DNA of 64,000 bases, from NCBI GenBank assembly GCA_017307755.1, contig JAFKGQ010000006.1:310001-374000 (forward strand), written 5' to 3'. The position numbers were made by a program, and so were the translations under genes. Each line of letters begins with the position of its first letter. Position 1 is the first letter of the stretch. The DNA comes from Chitinophagaceae bacterium. GTDB taxonomy: Bacteria; Bacteroidota; Bacteroidia; Chitinophagales; Chitinophagaceae. Below are positions 7,405-17,224 of this stretch, piece by piece. A model generated the notes under the pieces. It was not told the origin of the DNA and searched no databases. It worked only from the letters and a program-made list of their open reading frames with translations.

Positions 7405-8865
7405 GTGATAGACCGGACAATAACCATAGACACCGCTTCCCCCACTCCTGTCTACCTCCAGGTTGCCAACGCCATTATTCACCATATCCGCCAGGGCACA
7501 TACAGAAAAGGGCTGCGATTGCCCGGATCCAGACAACTGGCCGGACGACTAAAGATCAACAGAGAGACGGTCATCGCTGCCTATCGTGAACTGGATGCAC
7601 AAGGATGGGTGGAAATATTGCCGCAAAAAGGAGTATTCGTAAAGGTGGATCCGCTCTCGTTCTCTCCAAAGAAGATCGATGGATCGTCCCTGCTATTCCG
7701 ATTACCGGAAAAACCCGGCTTTTATTATGATGAAAAAAAGATCCTGCCTTTTTATGCTCCGGATTTTCCCCCCTCCGGCAAACTGGTCCTGAACGACGGC
7801 TTCCCCGATGTCCGGCTCGCTCCCGTCGAGGACCTCATCAGCAGCATAAGAAGTCTGGCCCGTCTGCCGCTGAATAAAAAATATCTCACCTACGGTGGCG
7901 CCCAGGGGACGCTGTTCCTGAGAGAGGCCCTGGCCGTATTCCTGACAGATACAAGAGGGTTGTCCATCACGCCGGACAATATTTTGATAACCAGGGGAGC
8001 CCAGATGGGCATCTACCTCACATCCTCCATACTCCTTGAGTCCGGGGAAGAGGTCATCGTCGGAACACCCGGATACGCTGGCGCCCGTCGGACATTCCGG
8101 CAGCTGGGCGCCAAAATAAATTACGCCCCGATGGATGACGAAGGGATGGACATTGGCTGGGTAGAACAACAATGTAAGAAAAAGATCATCAGGATCGTAT
8201 ACGTCATACCCCATCATCACCACCCTACCACCGTAACCCTCACGCCTGACAGACGCCTCCGCCTGCTGGAGCTGGCTGCTAAATATAAGTTCGCCATCGT
8301 TGAAGATGACTATGATTATGACTTTCATTATGCCGGCAACCCGATGATGCCGATGGCAAGCCTGGACAGGAATGGGAATGTCGTATACATAGGCGCATTG
8401 ACAAAATCACTGGCGCCGGCCATACGCGTCGGATTTATCGTGGCGCCGGAACAATTCATCCGCACCGCTACCTGGCTGCGCAGATCAGTAGACACGCAAG
8501 GAGATAGTTTGATCGAGAACGCGATTGCTCAACTATACAGGGAAGGCGTCATTCCCAGACACATAAAGAAGTCTGTAAAACTCTATAAAGAACGCAGGGA
8601 CTATTTCTGTCGGCTGCTCGCCTCCGAATTGGGAGATCGTATTTCCTTCAGGGTCCCCGATGGCGGTATGTCCGTCTGGACAAACTTCAAAAACCATCCC
8701 CTGCCGCTGGTGGTCGCAAAAGCGTTAAAGAAAGGGCTTATCATGAGCGATGGCACCGATTACGATACAGAGAAAATAAAATACAATTCTGTAGGGATGG
8801 GCTTTGCCTCCCTTAATTTTAAAGAGCAGGAAAAGGCGGTGGAAATATTAAAAAGCGTTTTATGA
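7405..8865 (+). CDS. MocR-family regulator (GntR HTH fused to aminotransferase domain)
   Basis: A transcription regulator in which a GntR-type winged helix (residues with VYLQVANAI, LPGSRQLA, NRETVIAAYREL, GWVEILPQKG) is joined to a type I fold PLP aminotransferase domain. The aminotransferase part keeps the EDDYDYDF acid that contacts the pyridine nitrogen and the PLP lysine in GALTKSLAP. It should therefore bind PLP and sense a PLP-linked amino compound rather than act as an enzyme. I chose GTG at 7405 because an upstream TTG (7372) would place an operator repeat inside the coding sequence; the TTG remains possible. It is divergent from the GNAT gene, which it probably controls together with itself. 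Confidence 0.8.
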   Translation: MIDRTITIDTASPTPVYLQVANAIIHHIRQGTYRKGLRLPGSRQLAGRLKINRETVIAAYRELDAQGWVEILPQKGVFVKVDPLSFSPKKIDGSSLLFRLPEKPGFYYDEKKILPFYAPDFPPSGKLVLNDGFPDVRLAPVEDLISSIRSLARLPLNKKYLTYGGAQGTLFLREALAVFLTDTRGLSITPDNILITRGAQMGIYLTSSILLESGEEVIVGTPGYAGARRTFRQLGAKINYAPMDDEGMDIGWVEQQCKKKIIRIVYVIPHHHHPTTVTLTPDRRLRLLELAAKYKFAIVEDDYDYDFHYAGNPMMPMASLDRNGNVVYIGALTKSLAPAIRVGFIVAPEQFIRTATWLRRSVDTQGDSLIENAIAQLYREGVIPRHIKKSVKLYKERRDYFCRLLASELGDRISFRVPDGGMSVWTNFKNHPLPLVVAKALKKGLIMSDGTDYDTEKIKYNSVGMGFASLNFKEQEKAVEILKSVL

Positions 8866-8871
8866 TCTTCC

Positions 8872-9426
8872 TCAATTACAGGTAGAGGAAGGCTTCAGTC
8901 CCTCATGGTCGATCTCCAGGCTTGCTTTAAGATTGCCCTTCTTGCTTTCGCCGTAGCTGATTATCCAAATACTGTCATAATCGTCGCCATTCCATCCGGG
9001 TACTTTTTTTACACCCAGATCCTCGGCAATTGCAGGGATATTGCCATGCTCCCAGACGAGCAATACCACACCGGATCTTTTCATCACCTCGGCGGCAATG
9101 CCTTTGTCATCCGAATAGGCATATTTGGAGTTGAGAGACAGGTTTTGCTGCACCGCAAAAGGAGTAGCCGTTTGCAACATACGGGTATGGCTCATAGATT
9201 TACCATTGCCGACGGAGGGAATATAAATGGCTCCAATCCCTGGAAATTTCTTGTGCAGGACCGCAGGAAGCGCAATAGCCCTGTTCATCCCCTGGCAGGA
9301 CAGATTGCCGTTGGATTCATTCTTTTCACCATGACGGATGATGACCACAGTCAGATTGCCTGATTGACAGGGTGCGACAGCCGCTGCATGTGCCAGCAGT
9401 ATAAAGAATATTAAATGCTTGTGCAT
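8872..9426 (-). CDS. Secreted histidine phosphatase-family protein
   Basis: A branch of the histidine phosphatase (phosphoglycerate mutase-like) superfamily. The catalytic RHG motif (IIRHGEK, His32 counted from the chosen start) follows a signal peptide (HLIFFILLAHAAAVAPC), and a second histidine is available in VWEHGNIP. At about 185 residues it is a minimal form. ATG at 9426 is preceded by an unusually good AGGGAGGT ribosome-binding sequence, favouring it over the upstream GTG at 9444. It is the last gene of the rhamnosidase operon and its upstream end abuts the rhamnosidase stop. The phosphorylated substrate is unknown. Confidence 0.75.
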   Translation of the reverse strand: MHKHLIFFILLAHAAAVAPCQSGNLTVVIIRHGEKNESNGNLSCQGMNRAIALPAVLHKKFPGIGAIYIPSVGNGKSMSHTRMLQTATPFAVQQNLSLNSKYAYSDDKGIAAEVMKRSGVVLLVWEHGNIPAIAEDLGVKKVPGWNGDDYDSIWIISYGESKKGNLKASLEIDHEGLKPSSTCN

Positions 9427-9440
9427 ACATATGACCTCCC

Positions 9441-12400
9441 TCACTTAAATATAAGGATTCTCACCGGTCCCAGCAAACCCGAAGACGCCAACGGACTGTC
9501 CGGCTTGTAAGGGTTCACATTCGACCAGGTCTTTCTCTCCCCCTCCGGCAGCCGGCAATCTCCGATCAGCCGGTTCACCCAGGTATTTACTACCTCTATC
9601 GACACATTATTCCATCCCTTCTTCACCGCCCCCGTGATATTCACCAGATACGGCCAGGTCCATACGCCACCCACATACACCCCATTCACCTTTACTTTCG
9701 CCATCGCCTGCACCATACCCAGATCAAGATAGACCCGGCGCCCCTCCTTCCCATTCAAGCTAAACTTATTCCTGTACACAGCCCCACCCGAATAATACCT
9801 GATGGCGCTATCCCCGTGTTTGCTCCAATCCACAAGCGTATCAAAAACGACTGGCGCCGCAGGGCCCTTATCAAAATACACATTCCATGGACCGGTGACC
9901 TTCACGATCTTCTCCGGAGCAGGAAAATTGGACGCACCCCTCACTACCTCATCAGCCCCCTTGCGGAACACCACAAAAAAACTTTGATGCTTTTCCATCT
10001 CCAACGGCACCTTCGTCATACCCCCCTCCTGCACAAACTGGGGCAGCTTACGCACCTCTCCCAACAACGGATCAAAAAGAAAAGGCGCCTTCCCCTGCAC
10101 ACGGAATAAAGGTTCCACCGACACCCTGCTCTCCGACTGATTGCTGACAAAATAAATATCCTCATCCGGCATAGCACGATGTAAATACAATAAAGAATCA
10201 CTCCCCGGCACAAGAAAATCCGGCGATAACTTCAGCAAACCTAATGCCTCCTCCATCGCAAACCCATCCATCACCATCCCTTTCCCCACCATATGCGTCT
10301 TCACCGCCCTTCCATCGATATTACCCCACAACGCCTTCGCCAGACCCCGCACCTCCCGGTCCGCATTACCATAATCTTCCAGGCTTGGTGAACGTTCGGG
10401 CGCAGGCCCCAGCAGCACACCGCCCTGACCAACCAGCTCATATAAACGACGCAGCAACGCCGGTCGCATGGTAGCAAGTTTTGGCAACACCAACACCCGG
10501 TAGGACAACCCATCCGGCAAGGTCCACCGCCCGCCCCTGACAGACAGCCGCCTCTCGATAACCTCCGCATTGATATAATCATAAGCATACCCCCTGGGTA
10601 ATTCCGGGTCCCGGATACCCGTCATCTTCGGCGCATCCTCTCCAATAAAATAAGCCACGTCGGCAACATAACGACCCTGTTGCAACATAAAGTTGCATCG
10701 TTTTAAATAAGTGGTAAATACATCCAGTTTATCAAACCATGTATTATGCCGGTTGAACTCTGTACCAAACCATGCATTGACACCCGGCATCCGCTCATCA
10801 GGCTGCGAAATAAATACATGGAGCAGCGTATTGTTGATCCCTTCCGTAAAAAAACGATCCCCTCTCGGCTTTAGCAAAGCAGGATATCTTGCATAGGTCC
10901 TGCCCGCAGAAGTAAAAGATTCCGCTGATACTTTATTCTTCCCGTAAATATGAGCGCTGGAAGAAGCTGCCCTGTTTTCAATATTACCCAGTTCGCCCTC
11001 ACTCCAGAACTCTCCTCCTACCTCGTCCGACTGCCCCCCATATTGCAGAAATTCACCCGGGAACCCCCAATGCCCGTAATTTTCCAGCCAGGTCGTAAGA
11101 CCATGCCGGTGGCTTACCTCCCGTAATCCCCCAACATAATCATAAGCCACTTTGTCGGCGATAAAACGCCGGAGATCCCAGAGGTACCGGTCGCTCCGGT
11201 CTTCGCTTCCTACTACCCGCCCCTGCATCACAGGAAGATACGGCAGGGGATCATATCCATACCGGGACTTAAAAGCCGCCATCATCCCATCCGTCCAGTT
11301 CTGACCACCCACTTCATAGCTGTCTTCGATCACTACTTTAAAACAGGTGCGGTCCTCCTTCGGTATGCGTCTCAATATCTCCCCTATAAAAGCATTAAAA
11401 TTTTCAGCCACATGCTCCCTGCTCATCTTATCCCCTTGTAACCCCCTGCCTTCCGGCTGCGCAGGGCTATTTACCACCCACGTCGGCGTCATACCCGTAC
11501 GCAGGATCACCCATTCTCCCGGCGGTACATCCCATTGCAAAAGCCCCTTCCCATCCATATGGGAAGAAATGTCCATCACCTTCCCCGCATCGATGACAAG
11601 TCCCGTATCCGTCACTTCCGGCTGCACCGGCCATTGATATTCCTTCCAGTAAGGCAAGGGTGTGGGATACATTTTTCCCAGGGTTTTCTCTATATAGTTG
11701 CCTACCAGGGGAGCGGCGGATAATTTTATCTCCCGTATGCCGGCATCCCTGGTCCATTTTTGAAAAACTATCCGGAAAACACTACCGGTCACGGCGGACA
11801 ACGATACAGCCAGGGGACCATAAGGGTCAAACCCCGTATTCAGCGCATCATTGCTCCTGTCCATGACAAAGTCTCCTACTTTCCGGAATACACCGCTCTC
11901 TTCGACTTGTATCTCCCCTTCCACTTTCATCCTTCGCAGACCCGGGACGAGTATAAGGCCACGCACAGAAAAAGGGCCCTCCGCCCGCAGCGTGACGGCA
12001 AACGCACCCGAGTCGGGCAGCCGTATCTCCGCCCCCTCTTTATATACAATATTACGGTTGTACTCCCGGGGCCGTGGATAGGCAATAACCCTGACGTCCT
12101 GAAAGGTGTCGGAAGGCGCCGGTAAAACAATGCTGACTTTTCCCGGCCCTGACACAGACGCCTCGGCAGCGGTCAGCCGGCGCATAGCCCTTCCGGAACT
12201 AACCCAGGGTCCGCCCATTCCGCTCCATCCCGGACTGTCGAACATCCCGATATCGATGTGTAGTTGAGAAGCCTTCTTTAGCGCCGTGTGCAGAATATCC
12301 CACCATTCCGGAGAGAACAAATGAACCTTCCCATCGGGTATATCATCGAGCCCCACATTGCCGATGAACGCCCGGCCGATGCCGGCCTTTTTCATTGCCT

Positions 12401-12653
12401 CCAGATCCTTCACCACCCCCTCTTTAGAAATATTGCCGGATATCCAGTACCAGTACACGCTGGTTTGAACAGTGTCCGGCGGCGAATAAAAACCCGCCTT
12501 CATCCTGACCCAACGGTCCCCCTCCCCCTGCCCTCGCGAAGACAGCGCAGATATACATAAAAAGACAAAAAAAGGCATGCATCGTTTGGCTATGATCTGA
12601 TCCATAACAGAAAGATAAAGACCCAATTTAAACCTCTGTACGCTCTCCTTCAT
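9441..12653 (-). CDS. Glycoside hydrolase family 106-type alpha-L-rhamnosidase
   Basis: A large exported glycosidase (1070 residues) that most likely removes terminal alpha-L-rhamnose from plant or bacterial polysaccharides. The N-terminal YWYWISGNISKEG and DLEAMKKAGIGRAFI segments are hallmarks of GH106 enzymes, followed by a long TIM-barrel region. The C-terminus carries a jelly-roll sugar-binding domain of the GH2 type (KFSLNG, VYLDLGMVQAMAKVKVNG, WPYLVNIT, NVSIEVVNTWVNR). The signal peptide is CMPFFVFLCISALSSRGQ. The ATG at 12605, 16 codons downstream, would give a shorter N-region and may be the real start. The gene lies nine bases after an outer-membrane receptor and before a histidine phosphatase, in one operon. 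Confidence 0.78.
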   Translation of the reverse strand: MKESVQRFKLGLYLSVMDQIIAKRCMPFFVFLCISALSSRGQGEGDRWVRMKAGFYSPPDTVQTSVYWYWISGNISKEGVVKDLEAMKKAGIGRAFIGNVGLDDIPDGKVHLFSPEWWDILHTALKKASQLHIDIGMFDSPGWSGMGGPWVSSGRAMRRLTAAEASVSGPGKVSIVLPAPSDTFQDVRVIAYPRPREYNRNIVYKEGAEIRLPDSGAFAVTLRAEGPFSVRGLILVPGLRRMKVEGEIQVEESGVFRKVGDFVMDRSNDALNTGFDPYGPLAVSLSAVTGSVFRIVFQKWTRDAGIREIKLSAAPLVGNYIEKTLGKMYPTPLPYWKEYQWPVQPEVTDTGLVIDAGKVMDISSHMDGKGLLQWDVPPGEWVILRTGMTPTWVVNSPAQPEGRGLQGDKMSREHVAENFNAFIGEILRRIPKEDRTCFKVVIEDSYEVGGQNWTDGMMAAFKSRYGYDPLPYLPVMQGRVVGSEDRSDRYLWDLRRFIADKVAYDYVGGLREVSHRHGLTTWLENYGHWGFPGEFLQYGGQSDEVGGEFWSEGELGNIENRAASSSAHIYGKNKVSAESFTSAGRTYARYPALLKPRGDRFFTEGINNTLLHVFISQPDERMPGVNAWFGTEFNRHNTWFDKLDVFTTYLKRCNFMLQQGRYVADVAYFIGEDAPKMTGIRDPELPRGYAYDYINAEVIERRLSVRGGRWTLPDGLSYRVLVLPKLATMRPALLRRLYELVGQGGVLLGPAPERSPSLEDYGNADREVRGLAKALWGNIDGRAVKTHMVGKGMVMDGFAMEEALGLLKLSPDFLVPGSDSLLYLHRAMPDEDIYFVSNQSESRVSVEPLFRVQGKAPFLFDPLLGEVRKLPQFVQEGGMTKVPLEMEKHQSFFVVFRKGADEVVRGASNFPAPEKIVKVTGPWNVYFDKGPAAPVVFDTLVDWSKHGDSAIRYYSGGAVYRNKFSLNGKEGRRVYLDLGMVQAMAKVKVNGVYVGGVWTWPYLVNITGAVKKGWNNVSIEVVNTWVNRLIGDCRLPEGERKTWSNVNPYKPDSPLASSGLLGPVRILIFK

Positions 12654-12662
12654 CCTGTACCG

Positions 12663-15386
12663 TCATGATCCGGGTGGTTTACCTCCGGGAAATTTCCGGA
12701 AATTCCAGACCATGCTAAGGAGCCACAGACGACCTATGAGGTTACTCCGGCTGGTTTCGATATAATTGGGACCGATCCCCTGGGACACATTACTGGCTCC
12801 ATTGAGGATATTAAAGACAGAAAGACGGACCTGACCGCTGTGGTTGCGAAAAATACTTTTATAAGCGGCAGCGTTCCAATAGCTGATGGCGCGGGCAGGC
12901 AGAGAACCCTGCGAGCCTGTCTGCTGCCAGTTATAGAAAGAGGACGCCGTGATGGTCAAGGGCAGCTGATAGGAAAAGCTCAACGTATAATTTTGTATCC
13001 AGGTCCGGGTATTTTGATCCTTGTTGAGTGAATAGGCATTGGCATTATAATCCAGCACCGCGTTGACATCGACAAACAGCTTTTCCGAAGGGCGATAATT
13101 CAGCTTGAAGATAGCCCCGGTATAAGTGGCATCGGTATTATTCCGCTGACCGTTCAAAAATCCGTTCTGATGATTAAATTGACCATGCAGCCCGATACTG
13201 CCGTTGCCCTGACGGGCCCAAAGGGGGAATCCATAGGTAAGATTGGAAGAAAGATTGTAATTGCCGCTGATGTTGACATATTTCAATTGCTGGACGCCGC
13301 CGCCAAGCAGAACCGTGGAAGCCGTGATGGCATCCTGCGTAAAGCCCCCCTGGAAGTTCAATTGCCAGTTTTGAAGGCTCTTTGTATTAAAGCTATTGAA
13401 CTCCACTTCCATATTGTGCTGAAAAGACTGGCGAAGGTCCGGATTACCCACCTTCACCAGGAATGGATTGGTCAGGTCTGGCAATGGCTGCAACTGATCG
13501 ATGGAAGGGGTCTGACTATAACCCGAATACCCAAATCGCATCGTTCGCCCCTGTACCAGCGTCCAGATCAGGTTCGCCCGGGGAAACCAGTTGGTGAAAT
13601 GCTGCACGATATGGGCCTTTATCGTATAGTTCTGGTTATCCAGGTCGGTCAGTTGAACTGCCAGCCCTAATTGATATCTGAATTTGGGATCGTCCGCATT
13701 AAAGCCCGCATGAAAGTTCTGGACGGTGGTGCGGTTGAAAAATCTGTTGGAGGTCAGGGTATCCGGAATGTCCCACCGGCCCGTCGTACTGTCATAGTCA
13801 AAGCTTTGTTTATCATTATGACTGGTGCTGCTACTGATACGATAGCCAAAATCCAGGATGTGACGCGGGCTCAAAGGTTCGGTATAGGACAGCCGAAGAG
13901 CATAATTGTCACCGTCAGAGGTCTGGGTGGATCGCTGATCCCGCAGCGTATGTTGAGAAAGATTTCCCAGACTGTCAAACGCGTTGACAAGAGAATAGAG
14001 TCCGGCAGTCTGGTCCTGCCGGCGGCTGGATTGGTTCAATCCCATATAAAAAGTACGCCCCTTTTTCTGGAACCGTTGACGGAAATCCACGTTATTGGTG
14101 TACGAATATCCGCTTACATGACTGGTGTTCCTGGTCTGCCCCTGGCTGCTGCGCCAGCTCTTGACAGGATCGCCTTGGCCCTGCTGGGTGACGATACCCA
14201 CTGTGTCGACAGAAGAGTTATCCCCGGATTGAGGGTTCCAGTTCGATTGAACGTTGAGCATGCGGTTGCTGTCGATCTGGTATTCCAGCCGCACATCGAT
14301 ACGCCCTGCCGTACTTAAATTCGATGAATTGCTAAGGCGGTTCTCGATAAGCGAGGAATCCCCGAGAAAGGTTTGACGGTTCGAAGACTGCACCTGGGAG
14401 CCGTGACTACGGTATAATCCGCCATTGACGATGGCCGTTATTTTCTTGCTCAGCTTGTCCCTGTAATTCAAATTGACATTGGTGAGGGTCTGGATACCAC
14501 TGGATGTAGGACCTATGTTGTTTTCCGTGCCGTTGAACTGGTTATTGATATTATTTGTTTCTCCATTTATAAAAAGATTACGGTCCCCTCCCAGACTGGC
14601 CGCCGTCCCGCCGGCGGCATAACTGTTGTCATTGCCCCCACCTGCATATAACTTCCCAAAATAGCCGCTTTTCCGGTCCTTTTTCAACTTGATATTAAGC
14701 GTCTTGCCACCCGTATTATCCCGAATACCCGTCAGCTTCCCCTGCTCCGTCTGCGAATCAAAGGCCTCCACCTGGGCAACGATCTCCGCAGGCAGGTTTT
14801 GGGTGGCTGTCTTGATATCCCCCAGAAAGAATTCCTTGCCGTCGACAAGTATCTTGTCGATCTTCTTTCCCTGCATGGTGACATTGCCATCCTTGTCCAC
14901 GGAAATCCCCGGTAATTTCTTAAGCAGATCCTCCACAGTAGCATAAGGCCGGGTTGGATAAGCTCCCGCGTTAAAGCCGATGGTGTCGGACTTAACGATA
15001 ACAGGAGGGATATTCGCTTTTACAATGACCTCCATCAGAGGCTTGGAAGACCTTTGCATCCGGAAATTGACAAAAACCTCCGTCGTATCTTTTTCAGTAA
15101 TGGTGACAGATAGGGTGTCGGGTATATACCCAAGATAAGTGGCGATGATCCGGTAATGGCCCGTCTGATAGACACGCAGCAGAAAGCCGTTCTTATTGCT
15201 GCGCAGGGTATGAACAGGGTGGTCGCTCTTCAAAGGCCAGCAGGAGATGGTAGCTTCTTCCATCACGGCCTCCGAAATACTGTCCCTGACACTGCCACGG
15301 ATATAATGCGTCGTCCCGCGCGTCTGCGCTCGTACAGCCTGCGACAGCATGACTAACAGGATAAGTAAGGGCACTCTGAAATGCAT
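12663..15386 (-). CDS. TonB-dependent receptor-like outer-membrane beta-barrel protein
   Basis: A 907-residue outer-membrane protein with signal peptide (VPLLILLVMLSQAVRAQ), a carboxypeptidase-regulatory-like Ig domain (about residues 28-110: IRGSVRDSISE to YIPDTLSVTI), a plug domain (TVEDLLKKLPGISVDKDGNVTMQGKKIDKILVD is its family signature region) and a C-terminal barrel of the OMP_b-brl_3 type ending at LSMVWNFRKF. Such proteins are relatives of TonB-dependent transporters but lack SusD partners. It is the first gene of the operon with the rhamnosidase, so import of a rhamnose-containing oligomer is a fair guess, not proven. Confidence 0.8.
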   Translation of the reverse strand: MHFRVPLLILLVMLSQAVRAQTRGTTHYIRGSVRDSISEAVMEEATISCWPLKSDHPVHTLRSNKNGFLLRVYQTGHYRIIATYLGYIPDTLSVTITEKDTTEVFVNFRMQRSSKPLMEVIVKANIPPVIVKSDTIGFNAGAYPTRPYATVEDLLKKLPGISVDKDGNVTMQGKKIDKILVDGKEFFLGDIKTATQNLPAEIVAQVEAFDSQTEQGKLTGIRDNTGGKTLNIKLKKDRKSGYFGKLYAGGGNDNSYAAGGTAASLGGDRNLFINGETNNINNQFNGTENNIGPTSSGIQTLTNVNLNYRDKLSKKITAIVNGGLYRSHGSQVQSSNRQTFLGDSSLIENRLSNSSNLSTAGRIDVRLEYQIDSNRMLNVQSNWNPQSGDNSSVDTVGIVTQQGQGDPVKSWRSSQGQTRNTSHVSGYSYTNNVDFRQRFQKKGRTFYMGLNQSSRRQDQTAGLYSLVNAFDSLGNLSQHTLRDQRSTQTSDGDNYALRLSYTEPLSPRHILDFGYRISSSTSHNDKQSFDYDSTTGRWDIPDTLTSNRFFNRTTVQNFHAGFNADDPKFRYQLGLAVQLTDLDNQNYTIKAHIVQHFTNWFPRANLIWTLVQGRTMRFGYSGYSQTPSIDQLQPLPDLTNPFLVKVGNPDLRQSFQHNMEVEFNSFNTKSLQNWQLNFQGGFTQDAITASTVLLGGGVQQLKYVNISGNYNLSSNLTYGFPLWARQGNGSIGLHGQFNHQNGFLNGQRNNTDATYTGAIFKLNYRPSEKLFVDVNAVLDYNANAYSLNKDQNTRTWIQNYTLSFSYQLPLTITASSFYNWQQTGSQGSLPARAISYWNAAAYKSIFRNHSGQVRLSVFNILNGASNVSQGIGPNYIETSRSNLIGRLWLLSMVWNFRKFPGGKPPGS

Positions 15387-15535
15387 CTGATGAAGTTATC
15401 CCAACCAGGCCATTTTCCCAAAAAAACAGACATTCTAACAAGTTAAATTACAACAAAAGACTCCCAAATTGATAGGTCCATGCAATAGCTGAGGGCATTT
15501 TACGTTCATAAGCGAATACCCCTATTACTCTGGCA

Positions 15536-17212
15536 ATGACCGTCGTACATCGTAAGATAACCTGGTTGCTATTGTTCTCCATCTTTTCACTCATCGTGGC
15601 GAGCTGGCTGATCTTTGTCAGCAGGAACAACCTGGAAAGGACAAACGCCCGGATCAACCAGACCCATGAGATCATAGATATGATGCGGCAGATCAGCTTC
15701 TCCATATCACAACCCGCCCCCCCTGCCACATTGCAAGCCAACCTCGATTCCCTGCAACAGCTCATCAGCAAGGACCATGATCAGCAGCCACAACTGGATT
15801 CACTCCGGCACTACCTTCAGAAAACCCCGACAGCATCCCTCAGAAACGCCGCCCTTGCCCTCCTTGCCTCCATAATAGAAAAGGAAAAAACCTTACTAAA
15901 CACACGCATCAGCCAGAACAAAGCCGTCAACCAACGAGTAGCCCAGGGCCTTGTCATCGCCAGGATCTTAGGCTTTGTATTCGTCGTTATCGTCCTGTTC
16001 CAGCTGAACAGGGACATCACCCATCGCAAACGCATCCAGGAGCACCTTGAAAAAGCTATCAGCGATGCCCGGCAGGCCAAACAAATGCAGGAACAATTCC
16101 TGGCCAATATGAGCCATGAGATCCGCACACCCATGAATGGTATAAAAGGCATGACCGACCTGCTCCTCGATACCCCCCTTTCAAAAAAACAGCACGAACT
16201 CGCCGGCACGATCAAAAGCTCCGTGGGCAATCTGCTGGTGGTCATCAACGATATCCTCGACTTCTCCAAGATCCAGGCAGGCAAGCTCAACATCGAGAAA
16301 ATAGACTTTAATCTCAAAGATATCCTGGGTAACACAGCCTCCATCTTCGAACACCGGTTGAAAAAAAGAGGCTTGCACCTGCGCGTGGACATCGCCCCTT
16401 CCATCCCCAGCCGGCTCATCGGCGACCCCTACCGCCTCAATCAGATATTGACCAACCTCCTGGGTAATGCCATAAAATTCACCGAACAGGGTCATATACA
16501 TATCCGGGTAGACGCAGAGAAAAGGCCCGGACAGGAAGTCCTCGTCACATTCGCTATCACGGACACAGGCATCGGCATCGCCCCGGAAAACCTGCCCTAT
16601 ATCTTTGAGAGCTTCTCTCAGGCTGGCGAAGGGAAAGACCACCGCTACGGCGGCACAGGGCTCGGGCTCACCATCTGCAAACAATTGCTGCATCTCCAGG
16701 GCGGAGATATCACCGCCGTCAGTACACCAGGACAAGGCACCACCTTCCATTTTCACCTGCCTTACGGATACAGCGATAAACCCCTCTCCGAACAGCCGGC
16801 GGTAACTCCTGCTAACAATTACAGCGGCCTGCTGACAGGCCGCCGCTTCCTCGTGGCGGAAGACAATGAGATCAATCAGAAACTGATCGATTATGTGCTG
16901 ACCAAGGCAGGAGGTATCGTACAACTGGCAAACAATGGCGTCCAGGCTATCAACTACCTGCAGAAAGATCGCAGTTTTGACCTGATCATCATGGACCTCC
17001 AAATGCCGGAAATGGACGGTTATGCCACCACACAATACATACGGAAAGATCTTCAGATACAAACACCCATCATCGCCATGACAGCCACCGCTATGAAGGG
17101 CGAACAACTGCAATGTCTCCAGTCCGGTATGAATGAATACATGACAAAACCCTTCGAGTTTGCCGACCTCTACAAAAGGATCAGCGCGTTGCTGAATTAC
17201 ACCCCCGCCTAA
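15536..17212 (+). CDS. Hybrid sensor histidine kinase/response regulator
   Basis: A membrane-bound hybrid kinase. Two membrane helices (about residues 8-28 and 139-157) flank a ~110-residue helical periplasmic sensor that resembles a CHASE3 domain. HisKA follows with the phospho-accepting His194 (NMSHEIRTPMN), then HATPase_c with N box (N311), DTGIG (343-347) and GTGLGL (373-378). A C-terminal receiver carries Asp487 (IIMDLQMPEMDG) and Lys538 (TKPF). All catalytic residues are present. There is no HPt or output domain, so phosphate must pass to a separate HPt protein or the receiver must tune the kinase. No partner is adjacent. It is divergent from the rhamnosidase operon. Confidence 0.9.
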   Translation: MTVVHRKITWLLLFSIFSLIVASWLIFVSRNNLERTNARINQTHEIIDMMRQISFSISQPAPPATLQANLDSLQQLISKDHDQQPQLDSLRHYLQKTPTASLRNAALALLASIIEKEKTLLNTRISQNKAVNQRVAQGLVIARILGFVFVVIVLFQLNRDITHRKRIQEHLEKAISDARQAKQMQEQFLANMSHEIRTPMNGIKGMTDLLLDTPLSKKQHELAGTIKSSVGNLLVVINDILDFSKIQAGKLNIEKIDFNLKDILGNTASIFEHRLKKRGLHLRVDIAPSIPSRLIGDPYRLNQILTNLLGNAIKFTEQGHIHIRVDAEKRPGQEVLVTFAITDTGIGIAPENLPYIFESFSQAGEGKDHRYGGTGLGLTICKQLLHLQGGDITAVSTPGQGTTFHFHLPYGYSDKPLSEQPAVTPANNYSGLLTGRRFLVAEDNEINQKLIDYVLTKAGGIVQLANNGVQAINYLQKDRSFDLIIMDLQMPEMDGYATTQYIRKDLQIQTPIIAMTATAMKGEQLQCLQSGMNEYMTKPFEFADLYKRISALLNYTPA

Positions 17213-17224
17213 TACCTTGCCCGT

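Noticed and set aside
13170..14318. Long open frames on the plus strand opposite the outer-membrane receptor gene
   Set aside because: Their translations show no family signature or membrane pattern, and the opposite strand encodes a full receptor with signal peptide, plug and barrel. They are shadows of its codon use.
16181..17113. A 310-codon frame antisense to the hybrid kinase
   Set aside because: It is antisense to the HATPase and receiver domains, whose motifs are all intact. The antisense product has an unnatural composition.
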